In this document: positions 6,514 through 13,239 of the stretch, piece by piece
How positions within the stretch are numbered: the first letter of the stretch is position 1
Layout of the letters: each line of letters starts with the position of its first letter
Source: Clostridia bacterium
GTDB taxonomy: Bacteria > Bacillota > Clostridia > Christensenellales > CAG-1252
NCBI GenBank assembly: GCA_017394805.1
Contig: JAFPXC010000026.1
Coordinates: forward strand, 43,798-107,797
Reading direction: 5' to 3'
Length of the DNA stretch: 64,000 nucleotides
Translations under genes and position numbers: made by a program
Notes under the pieces: generated by a model
Told to the model about the DNA's origin: nothing
The model's input: the letters and a program-made list of their open reading frames with translations, nothing else
Databases searched by the model: none

Positions 6514-7515
6514 ATGAAGCAGCAATCCGATAGCACGTCAAAAGAGCCGACGAGGGCCAAAAAAATACTTCGCAAAGTTTCGACCGTATTCTTCATTTTG
6601 TTGTTTACGGCCATTCTCGCGTGCGTTGTTTCCATCATCACCACCAAGTATATCTATCACAAGCCCGCCGCTTTGTTCGGCTATCGCATCGTCAAGATAC
6701 TCACCGATTCCATGACGCCCCAACTGCCGACCAACAGTTACATTTTGGTCAAGAATATAGACGGCGCGGACGTCAAAGAGGGTGATATCGTCGTGCATAT
6801 CCCCGCCTACGGCACCTACGAGGGCTACACCATGACGCACTTGTGCGTCAAGGGACCCTATTTTGACGAAACCTATCAAAAGACCTGCATTCTCACCCAA
6901 GGCACCAAAGCGGGCGCGCCCGTCGATCCCCCCGTGCCTATTGCCAACGTGCAGTCCGTTTACGTTTCGTCCATCGCCCGCGCCGGCGGTTTCTTCGACT
7001 TCCTCACGAGTATATGGGGCATTATGGTCATGGTGGCCGTTCCCTCGTTGATCGTCATCGTGCTGCAAGTCATTCGCATGGTCAAAGCGGTTGTGGACAA
7101 GCCCGACGAAGAGACCGTGCACGCCGAGGCCGAGCGCATCGCCGAGGAGCGCCGCGCCGCCGATTCGTCCCAAGCGAATGCCGCCGATACCGATGTCGGC
7201 ACCATGGGCGACGTGCTTGCCTTCATCGCCCGCGAGAAAGCCAAGTCCGCCAATTCCTCCCCCGACGCAAACGTCATCTCGAGGCAGGCGGTCTATTGCC
7301 CGGAGCGCAGCGATGGCGCAAGGGATCCCCTTGGTAGTGGCACCGACGCCGAAGCCGTTTCCCCCCAAGGGAGCGTTGCGCCCAAAGGGCACAGTTCCAC
7401 CTCGCGTCCTCTCGACGAAATGGATTCCGTGCTTGCCTTCATCGCCCGCGAGAAAGCCAAGTCCGCGGGGACCTCTCCCGACGACCCGTCCGAGCCGCCC
7501 CCTTCCGACGACTGA
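6514..7515 (+). CDS. sipW: SipW-type signal peptidase I with an extended low-complexity tail
   Basis: 333 residues. A transmembrane segment at about 22-46 is followed by the catalytic region with the nucleophile Ser66 in LTDSMTPQL and His109 in YTMTHLCV. The Ser/His dyad in place of Ser/Lys is typical of the archaeal/ER-like SipW branch. A second transmembrane segment lies at about 165-190. Known SipW enzymes process TasA- and camelysin-type fibre proteins; the exported protein at 997 is a candidate substrate. The family is usually about 190 residues long. The extra 140 cytoplasmic residues here are low complexity, contain VLAFIAREKAKSA twice, and include an in-frame dispersed repeat (7272-7344). 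The start lacks a Shine-Dalgarno sequence, and no better in-frame start precedes the first transmembrane segment, so translation may depend on the upstream gene. Confidence 0.82.
   Translation: MKQQSDSTSKEPTRAKKILRKVSTVFFILLFTAILACVVSIITTKYIYHKPAALFGYRIVKILTDSMTPQLPTNSYILVKNIDGADVKEGDIVVHIPAYGTYEGYTMTHLCVKGPYFDETYQKTCILTQGTKAGAPVDPPVPIANVQSVYVSSIARAGGFFDFLTSIWGIMVMVAVPSLIVIVLQVIRMVKAVVDKPDEETVHAEAERIAEERRAADSSQANAADTDVGTMGDVLAFIAREKAKSANSSPDANVISRQAVYCPERSDGARDPLGSGTDAEAVSPQGSVAPKGHSSTSRPLDEMDSVLAFIAREKAKSAGTSPDDPSEPPPSDD
7272..7344 (+). repeat. CGTCATCCTGAGC-family repeat inserted in frame in sipW
   Basis: It starts CGTCATCTCGAGGC, continues with the GTCTATTGCCCGGAGCG segment also found at 174, and ends AGGGATCCCC TTGGTAGTGGCACC. 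It is translated as NVISRQAVYCPERSDGARDP and separates the two copies of the VLAFIAREKAKSA motif. Confidence 0.8.
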
Positions 7516-7528
7516 TTTTTCGGTGTAC

Positions 7529-7658
7529 CGTTGCGCCATCGCTGCGCTCCGGGCAATAGACCATCCCGAGGCACTCGATGGATCCCCTCGGTAGAGGCAC
7601 CGATAGCACCGTTGCACCATCGCTGCGCTCCGGGCAATAGACCATCCCGAGGCACTCG
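7529..7658. repeat. Two inverted-segment copies of the dispersed repeat
   Basis: Two similar units begin with GCGCCATCGCTGCGCTCCGG (the first) or a one-base variant of it (the second), which is the reverse complement of the segment at 174-203 and 7291-7320. Each continues GGCAATAGACCATCCCGAGGCACTCG. The first unit (7529-7600) also has GGATCCCC TCGGTAGAGGCACC; the second (7611-7658) is shorter and runs towards the mini-hairpin array. Confidence 0.7.
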
Positions 7659-7683
7659 CCCCGCCATCGGCGGTACGTCACTC

Positions 7684-7791
7684 GCGCTCTGTGCGCCCGC
7701 ATCCCACCGAAGGTGGATTTCACCCAAGGCTGTGCCTTGGATTTCTCCCGACGAACGTCGGATTTCTCCCGAGCGAATGCTCGGATTTCTC
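7684..7791. repeat. Mini-hairpin array 2 with constant 7-nt linkers
   Basis: Hairpins: CGCGC-TCT-GTGCG, CCACC-GAA-GGTGG (7704-7716), CCAAGGC-TGT-GCCTTGG (7724-7740), CCGACG-AA-CGTCGG (7748-7761), CCGAGC-GAAT-GCTCGG (7769-7784). Linkers are ATTTCAC, ATTTCTC, ATTTCTC and ATTTCTC. The first members match array 1 in order and stem but differ in loop; the last stem is unique to this array. Confidence 0.85.
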
Positions 7792-7839
7792 TCTCTTGCA
7801 GCTTTCTGTTGATTGCGAACAATCTCAAATAGAGTCCCT

Positions 7840-7919
7840 AAAAAACCGTTTAAAAACGCCCCAAAAATGCCCAAAAACGCTCAAAAATCGCAAAAAAATG
7901 CCCAAAAACGTGCAAAAAA
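7840..7919. other. Eight helically phased A-tracts (predicted curved DNA)
   Basis: Runs of 5-7 A on the + strand lie at 7840-7845, 7852-7856, 7863-7867, 7873-7877, 7883-7887, 7892-7898, 7904-7908 and 7914-7919. Their centres are 10-11.5 bp apart, close to one helical turn, which is the classic arrangement for intrinsic bending. A small inverted repeat GCAAAAAA...TTTTTTGC (7912-7933) ends the run. From 7934 to 8199 the sequence is pyrimidine-rich on the + strand and nothing further was recognised; no T-box leader motif was found before leuS. Confidence 0.65.
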
Positions 7920-8199
7920 TGAGCGTTTTTTGCGCCATATTGTCCGCTTAATCGTACACCATCGCGGATTCTATCTCCCGCTGTCGGGGCGTTCCGTTTC
8001 TTATCCCGTTCGCTTTTTCTACGTCATATTCTTACGATAGTCAACCGTGCGATTTTCGAGCGATAATTTTACCTTTGTATACAGCCCTTTCCCATTGCCT
8101 TTTCCCCGTTTTTCGCCGTCGTTATTCCTCGTTGAATTATACGCGATCGTCTTTGTTCCTTTCCGCTTTCGACTCGTCGCATTTTTACGCTTGTTTTTC

Positions 8200-8228
8200 T
8201 TGCTTTTATACTTCGTATATGCTATAAT
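8200..8228 (+). promoter_or_regulatory. leuS promoter, extended -10
   Basis: TTGCTT (8200-8205), a 17-nt spacer, and TATAAT (8223-8228) preceded by TGC, an extended -10. The short leader (about 8235-8282) contains a perfect hairpin TATACCCC-AA-GGGGTATA (8253-8270), which ends 2 nt before the AAGGAG ribosome binding site. Confidence 0.8.
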
Positions 8229-8282
8229 GAATCATACCGTCGTGCACTATTCTATACCCCAAGGGGTATAAAAAGGAGATAT

Positions 8283-10688
8283 ATGGAAGACTACAATGCG
8301 CAACAAATAGAGCAAAAATGGCAAGAGATTTGGCAAAAATCGGGCGTTTTCAAGGCCGTCGATTTTTCGCCCAAACCCAAATATTACGCCCTCATCGAGT
8401 TCCCCTATCCCTCGGGCGTAGGGCTTCACGTTGGCCACGTCCGCGCCTACACCTCGCTGGAAGTCGTGTCCCGTATGCGTCGTATGCAGGGCTACAACGT
8501 GCTGTTTCCCATAGGCTGGGACGCCTTCGGTTTACCCACCGAAAACTATGCCATTCAGACGGGTCAGCACCCCCGCGTCGTCACCGACAAAAACATCAAA
8601 ACCTTCCTTTCCCAACTCGCCAAAATGGGTTACAGTTTCGATTTGGACAGGCTTATCGACACCACCGATCCCGCCTACTACAAGTGGACGCAATGGATTT
8701 TCTTGCAACTCTACAAGCGCGGCTTGGCGTACCGCAGTCACACCTACGTCAACTTCTGTCCCAAGTGCAACGTCGTGCTTTCCAACGAGGAGAGTCAGGG
8801 GGGCGTGTGTGACCGTTGCAATTCGCAGGTAGAGCAGCGCGTCAAGGACGTTTGGTTCCTCAAAATACGCGAATACGCCGACAAATTGCTGGACGGCTTA
8901 GACGACCTCGATTTCCTTCCCCGCATCAAATTGGAGCAGCGTAATTGGATAGGCCGCTCCTATGGAGCGGAGATAGATTTCGGCCTCAACGTGGACGACG
9001 CGCTCAAGGTGTTCACCACGCGTTGCGACACCTTGTTCGGCGTCACCTTCATGGTCATTGCGCCCGAGCATCCCATTGTGGACAAATATGCCGATCGCAT
9101 CGCCAATTTGGACGAAATTTTGGCCTACCGAGAGGCCGCCAAACTCAAAAACGAGTTCACCCGCGTGCAGCTTGCCAAGGACAAAACGGGCGTCAAAATC
9201 GACGGATTGTACGCCGTTCACCCCGTCACGGGCAAGCCCATTCCCATCTTCGTGGCCGACTACGTTATGATGGGTTACGGCACGGGCGCCATCATGGCCG
9301 TGCCCGCGCACGACACCCGCGATTGGGATTTCGCCAAGAAGTTCGGCCTTGACATTATCGAGGTCATCGCGGGCGGCAACGTGACCGAAGCCGCCTACAC
9401 CGATATTCAAAACGGCGTGTTGGTCAACAGCGATTTTTTGAATGGTCTCACCGTGGCCCAAGCCAAAGAAAAAATGCTGGCCTACCTCGCCGAGAAGGGC
9501 ATCGGCAACAAGAAAGTCAACTACAATATGAAGGATTGGGCGTTCAATCGTCAACGCTATTGGGGTGAACCTATCCCCATCGTCTATTGCGACGCGTGCG
9601 GTATGCTCCCCGTGCCCGAAGAGGAGTTGCCTCTCAAGTTGCCCGAACTCAAAGAATACAAGTACGGCAAGGGCGGCGAATCCCCTCTTACCGAGGTTCC
9701 CGAGTGGGTAAATTGCCGTTGTCCGAGGTGCGGCGGCCCCGCCAAACGCGAGACGGATACCATGCCCCAATGGGCGGGTAGCAGTTGGTATTTCCTGAGA
9801 TATATTGACCCCCATAACGACCGTGTTTTGGCCGACCCCGACAAGCTGAAATATTGGGGGCAAGTCGACTGGTACAACGGCGGTATGGAGCACGTCACCC
9901 GTCACCTCATCTACAGCCGCTTCTGGAATCTTTTCCTTCACGACATCGGCGTGGTACCGAACGCCGAGCCGTACGCAAAGCGTACGGCTCAAGGTCTGCT
10001 TTTGGGCGAAGATCACGAGAAAATGAGCAAGTCCAGAGGCAACGTGATCAATCCGTTGGACTGTGTTGAGCGCTACGGCGCGGACGTTTTGCGTACCTTT
10101 ATCCTGTTCATCGGCGACTACGAGCGCCCCGCGCCTTGGAGCGAAACGGGCATCGCCGGCTGCCGTCGCTTCGTGGAGCGCGTATGGCGTTTGCAGACCA
10201 TCGTCACCGACGAAGAAAGGTATAGCGCCAAGCACACGTCCTCGGTGCATAAGATGATCAAAAAGGTCACCGACGACTTCGATTCGGCGGGCTTCAATAC
10301 GGCCATCGCCGCGATGATGGGCTTCGTCAACGAGGTCTATCTAGACAAGTATATCACCAAGGGCGAGTTCGTCACCTTGCTCAAATTGTACAACCCCGTC
10401 GCCCCCCATTTGTGCGAAGAATTGTACCAGATTTTGGGCGGTGAAGGCTTGTTGGCCGAGGCCGAGTGGCCCCAATACGACCCGAATAAGCTCATCGACC
10501 AGACCGTCACCTTGCCCGTGCAGGTGTGCGGCAAGATGCGCGGCACGGTCGAGGTGGCGCGTGACGCTACGCTCGACGAAGTGCGTGCGGCCGTGATGGC
10601 GTCGCCCATCGCCGCGTATATCGAGGGCAAGACCGTCGTCAAAGAGATATACGTGCCCAACCGTATCTGCAACTTCATCGTCAAGTAA
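8283..10688 (+). CDS. leuS: Leucyl-tRNA synthetase
   Basis: The 801-residue enzyme charges tRNA-Leu with leucine in the cytoplasm. It is a class I synthetase with the HIGH signature as HVGH (residues 49-52) in the SGVGLHVGHVRAYT context, and KMSKS at 580-584. The editing (CP1) region lies between them, including a GTGAIMAVPAHDTRD stretch typical of bacterial LeuRS. The C-terminal anticodon-binding and LeuRS-specific parts are complete; the length is normal for bacteria. AAGGAG (8273-8278) supports the start. The stop overlaps the next start (TAATG), so the methyltransferase is translationally coupled. No T-box leader is visible, unlike many Firmicute synthetase genes. Confidence 0.98.
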   Translation: MEDYNAQQIEQKWQEIWQKSGVFKAVDFSPKPKYYALIEFPYPSGVGLHVGHVRAYTSLEVVSRMRRMQGYNVLFPIGWDAFGLPTENYAIQTGQHPRVVTDKNIKTFLSQLAKMGYSFDLDRLIDTTDPAYYKWTQWIFLQLYKRGLAYRSHTYVNFCPKCNVVLSNEESQGGVCDRCNSQVEQRVKDVWFLKIREYADKLLDGLDDLDFLPRIKLEQRNWIGRSYGAEIDFGLNVDDALKVFTTRCDTLFGVTFMVIAPEHPIVDKYADRIANLDEILAYREAAKLKNEFTRVQLAKDKTGVKIDGLYAVHPVTGKPIPIFVADYVMMGYGTGAIMAVPAHDTRDWDFAKKFGLDIIEVIAGGNVTEAAYTDIQNGVLVNSDFLNGLTVAQAKEKMLAYLAEKGIGNKKVNYNMKDWAFNRQRYWGEPIPIVYCDACGMLPVPEEELPLKLPELKEYKYGKGGESPLTEVPEWVNCRCPRCGGPAKRETDTMPQWAGSSWYFLRYIDPHNDRVLADPDKLKYWGQVDWYNGGMEHVTRHLIYSRFWNLFLHDIGVVPNAEPYAKRTAQGLLLGEDHEKMSKSRGNVINPLDCVERYGADVLRTFILFIGDYERPAPWSETGIAGCRRFVERVWRLQTIVTDEERYSAKHTSSVHKMIKKVTDDFDSAGFNTAIAAMMGFVNEVYLDKYITKGEFVTLLKLYNPVAPHLCEELYQILGGEGLLAEAEWPQYDPNKLIDQTVTLPVQVCGKMRGTVEVARDATLDEVRAAVMASPIAAYIEGKTVVKEIYVPNRICNFIVK

Positions 10689-11530
10689 TGGAAGACTTCA
10701 CTTCGTTCGTCGACAAAAATTTCACGCCTATAGGCGTGGATAACGGCGTTATCAAGCGCATACGCGGGGTGGCCAACAATACCAAGCCCAACCCCGAGCG
10801 CCTTTTCGTGGCCGAGGGGATATGGATGAACACCCATATCATCAACGAGGGTACCGAGGTGGTGTACTTGGTGGTATGCCCCCAATACGTGTACACGCCC
10901 GAGGCCGAAATGGCGGTGCGCACCTTGGCCGAGCGGTGCAAAGACCGCTTCGTAGTGAGCGCCAAGACCTTCGACCGCATCGCGGAGAAGGATAAGCCCG
11001 ACGGCGTGCTGACCTTGGCCAAGTTGCCCTCGTTCGACCTCGAGAACTTCCGCGTGGACGCCAAGGGCATCGTGTTGGTCATAGACGGGGTGGAGATCCC
11101 CGGCAATATCGGTACGATGCTTCGGGTGGCCGACGGCGCGGGGGTGGACGCCGTGTTCTTGTGCAACCGAAAGGCGCGCCTTACCCACCCCAAACTCATC
11201 CACAGCAGTATGCTGGCCGTCCTCACCGTGCCCGTCTTCGAATTCGATTCGGTGGACAGTTGCGCGGCGTGGCTACACGAGCGCGGTTTCACCATCTATT
11301 TGGCCGACAGCCGCGCCGAAAAAATGTACTACGAATTGTCCTACGGCACCCGCACGGCCTTCGTGCTGGGTAGCGAGCGCTACGGCATCGCCCGCGAGTG
11401 GTACGCCAAGACGCCCTCGCTGGTGGCCATCCCCATGTTGGGCAAGTGCGACAGCCTCAACGTAGGCGTGGCGGCCACCGTCCTCTTGTACGAGGCGAGT
11501 ATCAAAAACAAGTTGGGTTTCAAACGCTGA
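10688..11530 (+). CDS. SpoU/TrmH-family RNA 2'-O-methyltransferase
   Basis: 280 residues. The C-terminal SPOUT domain has all three motifs: motif 1 PGNIGTMLRVADGAG (N140, R146), motif 2 VLGSERYGI (227-234) and motif 3 IPMLGKCDSLNVGVAATVLLYE (248-269, cofactor knot). These enzymes use S-adenosylmethionine to methylate ribose in rRNA or tRNA. The N-terminal about 100 residues would be the substrate-binding domain seen in RlmB/TsnR-like members. The substrate cannot be told from sequence. The gene begins inside the leuS stop codon, so both are translation-linked genes. A short inverted repeat AGCCC/GGGCT lies directly after the stop (11531-11548). Confidence 0.9.
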   Translation: MEDFTSFVDKNFTPIGVDNGVIKRIRGVANNTKPNPERLFVAEGIWMNTHIINEGTEVVYLVVCPQYVYTPEAEMAVRTLAERCKDRFVVSAKTFDRIAEKDKPDGVLTLAKLPSFDLENFRVDAKGIVLVIDGVEIPGNIGTMLRVADGAGVDAVFLCNRKARLTHPKLIHSSMLAVLTVPVFEFDSVDSCAAWLHERGFTIYLADSRAEKMYYELSYGTRTAFVLGSERYGIAREWYAKTPSLVAIPMLGKCDSLNVGVAATVLLYEASIKNKLGFKR

Positions 11531-11786
11531 AGCCCGAAAAACGGGGCTACGGATGGGCTGCAGCGTGCGACAAGCGGAAGGAATCGGGTATTGGGTACTT
11601 ACGGTTTTGGCCATCGTCGTGCGTATGGGGCGCGCCCGAAACCCCGATGACAAAAGGAATAGGCCTTGGGCGCGAAACGGTATGCGTAAGCGAGGCCGTA
11701 AACGATTGGGTTACGACCGCGAACCTACGATAGAATGAAAGATTTTCGTCGGATGGTAATGCGCTATGCGCAAAGGACATAGAAAT

Positions 11787-13217
11787 ATGCAAGAAAAAGA
11801 CAAGATAACGCAAGAAAGCGAGGCGCAGAGCACGCAACCCACGGGCGAAAACCCGAAAACGGAACGAGAGCAACCCACGGAGAACGCGGCGGCAGAAGAC
11901 GTCGCGGTCGACGCCGTAGCGACCGAAAACGGCGCGGACGGCGAAAGTGCGGTCGAAAGCGCGGCGGACGGCGAAAGTGCGGTCGAAAGCGCGGCGGAGA
12001 AGAACGCGGCTACGGAAAGCGGCGCGGAGAGTGAAAAGCCGACCGAAAAAGGCGAGACCGAGAAAAACGCGGCGGCACCTGCCGCTACGCCCAAGAAAAC
12101 GCCCAAACAAGTGGTCAAATACCTCTTCAAACGGTGGTTTATCGACGCCTTTACGGGTATGGCGCAGGGCCTGTTCGTCACCCTCATCGCGGGCACCATT
12201 ATATGCCAGATCGGCGACTGGTGCGGCGCGGGGCGGAACAGTTTCGGCGACTTCTTGAAAACGCTGGGCAACCTGGCCAAAATGTTGATGGGCGCGGGTA
12301 TCGGCGTGGGTATGGCGCACAAGTTGGGCTGTAAACCCCTCTTGATATTCGCTTCGGCGGTCTCGGGCCTGATCGGCGCATGGAGTATGCAACTCGTCAA
12401 CCTGTGGACGACGGGCGCGACCTTCTCTATCGCCATGGGTATGTGCGGCAACCCCATCGGCGCCTATATCGTGGCGCTATTCGGTATAGAAGTGGTCGGG
12501 TTGTATGCGGGCAAGACCAAAGTGGACATCGTTTTGGTGCCGTTGGGCGTCATACTGCTGTCCTTGGCGTCCGTATGGGCGGCGTGGCCCTTTATCAAAT
12601 TGGTGGAATTGCTGGGTACGGGCATCGCCCTGGCCATTCAGGCGGGCACGGCCGTCAAGATAATCGTGGGCATTTTCGTGGCCGTAGTGCTCGGCCTGTT
12701 GCTCACCTTGCCCACCTCGTCGGCGGCTATATGGATAGCCATCGCCGCTACGGCCATCGGCGCGGCGGAAGACTACCAAATCGCGATGAGTATAGCGGGC
12801 GGCGCCGCCGTAGCCGGGTGCGCCGCGCATATGGTCGGCTTTGCCGTGGCGAGCTTCCGCGAAAACAAGTGGGGCGGCCTCGTGAGCCAAGGTATCGGCA
12901 CCAGCATGCTGCAAATACCCAACCTCATGCGCAATCCGCGCATTCTCATACCCGAAATAGCCGCTTCGGCCGTGGCGGGCTTGGTGGCGGTATTGCTGGA
13001 TATGCGCTGTAACGCGGCGGGCGGCGGTATGGGTACGAGCGGCCTCGTGGGCGTGTTCGGCGTGATCGCCGAGAGTCAAAAGTGGGGCGTGCCCACTTGG
13101 CGTTACGTCCTAGGCATCGTGCTGTGTATGTTCGTCATACCCGCCGTCGTGGCCTTCGTAGTGAGCGAATTGCTACGCAAAGTCGGCTGGATAAAAGAAG
13201 GCGATCAAAAAATTTGA
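11787..13217 (+). CDS. PTS EIIC_2-type membrane permease (PfoR-like)
   Basis: 476 residues from the ATG at 11787. An in-frame ATG at 11766 is less likely because AAAGGAC lies at 11773-11779, before the later one. Residues 1 to about 105 are acidic, Ala/Glu-rich low complexity and include an exact 30-bp tandem duplication (11934-11993). The rest is a polytopic membrane protein with about eight to ten hydrophobic segments and Gly-rich motifs (GAGIGVGMAHKLGCKPL, GMCGNPIGAY, CNAAGGGMGTSGLVG), as in the EIIC_2/PfoR family. EIIB and EIIA subunits are not nearby, so the transported compound and the phosphotransfer route are unknown. The 11531-11786 spacer shows a weak TAGAAT -10-like box at 11731 and no gene. 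Confidence 0.8.
   Translation: MQEKDKITQESEAQSTQPTGENPKTEREQPTENAAAEDVAVDAVATENGADGESAVESAADGESAVESAAEKNAATESGAESEKPTEKGETEKNAAAPAATPKKTPKQVVKYLFKRWFIDAFTGMAQGLFVTLIAGTIICQIGDWCGAGRNSFGDFLKTLGNLAKMLMGAGIGVGMAHKLGCKPLLIFASAVSGLIGAWSMQLVNLWTTGATFSIAMGMCGNPIGAYIVALFGIEVVGLYAGKTKVDIVLVPLGVILLSLASVWAAWPFIKLVELLGTGIALAIQAGTAVKIIVGIFVAVVLGLLLTLPTSSAAIWIAIAATAIGAAEDYQIAMSIAGGAAVAGCAAHMVGFAVASFRENKWGGLVSQGIGTSMLQIPNLMRNPRILIPEIAASAVAGLVAVLLDMRCNAAGGGMGTSGLVGVFGVIAESQKWGVPTWRYVLGIVLCMFVIPAVVAFVVSELLRKVGWIKEGDQKI
11934..11993 (+). repeat. 30-bp tandem duplication inside the permease gene
   Basis: Two exact in-frame copies (11934-11963 and 11964-11993) each encode ADGESAVESA in the cytoplasmic acidic N-terminus. 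The length is a multiple of three, so the frame is kept. It is a likely slippage or length-variation site. Confidence 0.85.
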
Positions 13218-13239
13218 AATTAACCCCTAAGGAGGTCGT

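Noticed and set aside
7813..8040. A Lys/Asn/Pro-rich 75-codon frame before leuS
   Set aside because: It is the direct translation of the phased A-tracts and has no ribosome binding site.
8047..8271. A Phe/Leu-rich 74-codon frame that looks like a membrane peptide
   Set aside because: It comes from pyrimidine-rich DNA and crosses the leuS promoter and leader hairpin; no ribosome binding site.
7816..8282. A possible T-box leader for leuS
   Set aside because: The conserved T-box sequence and specifier-loop layout were looked for and not found; the transcript leader from the visible promoter is only about 50 nt.
11553..11738. A 61-codon frame between the methyltransferase and the permease
   Set aside because: No ribosome binding site and no family resemblance; it runs through the presumed promoter region of the permease.
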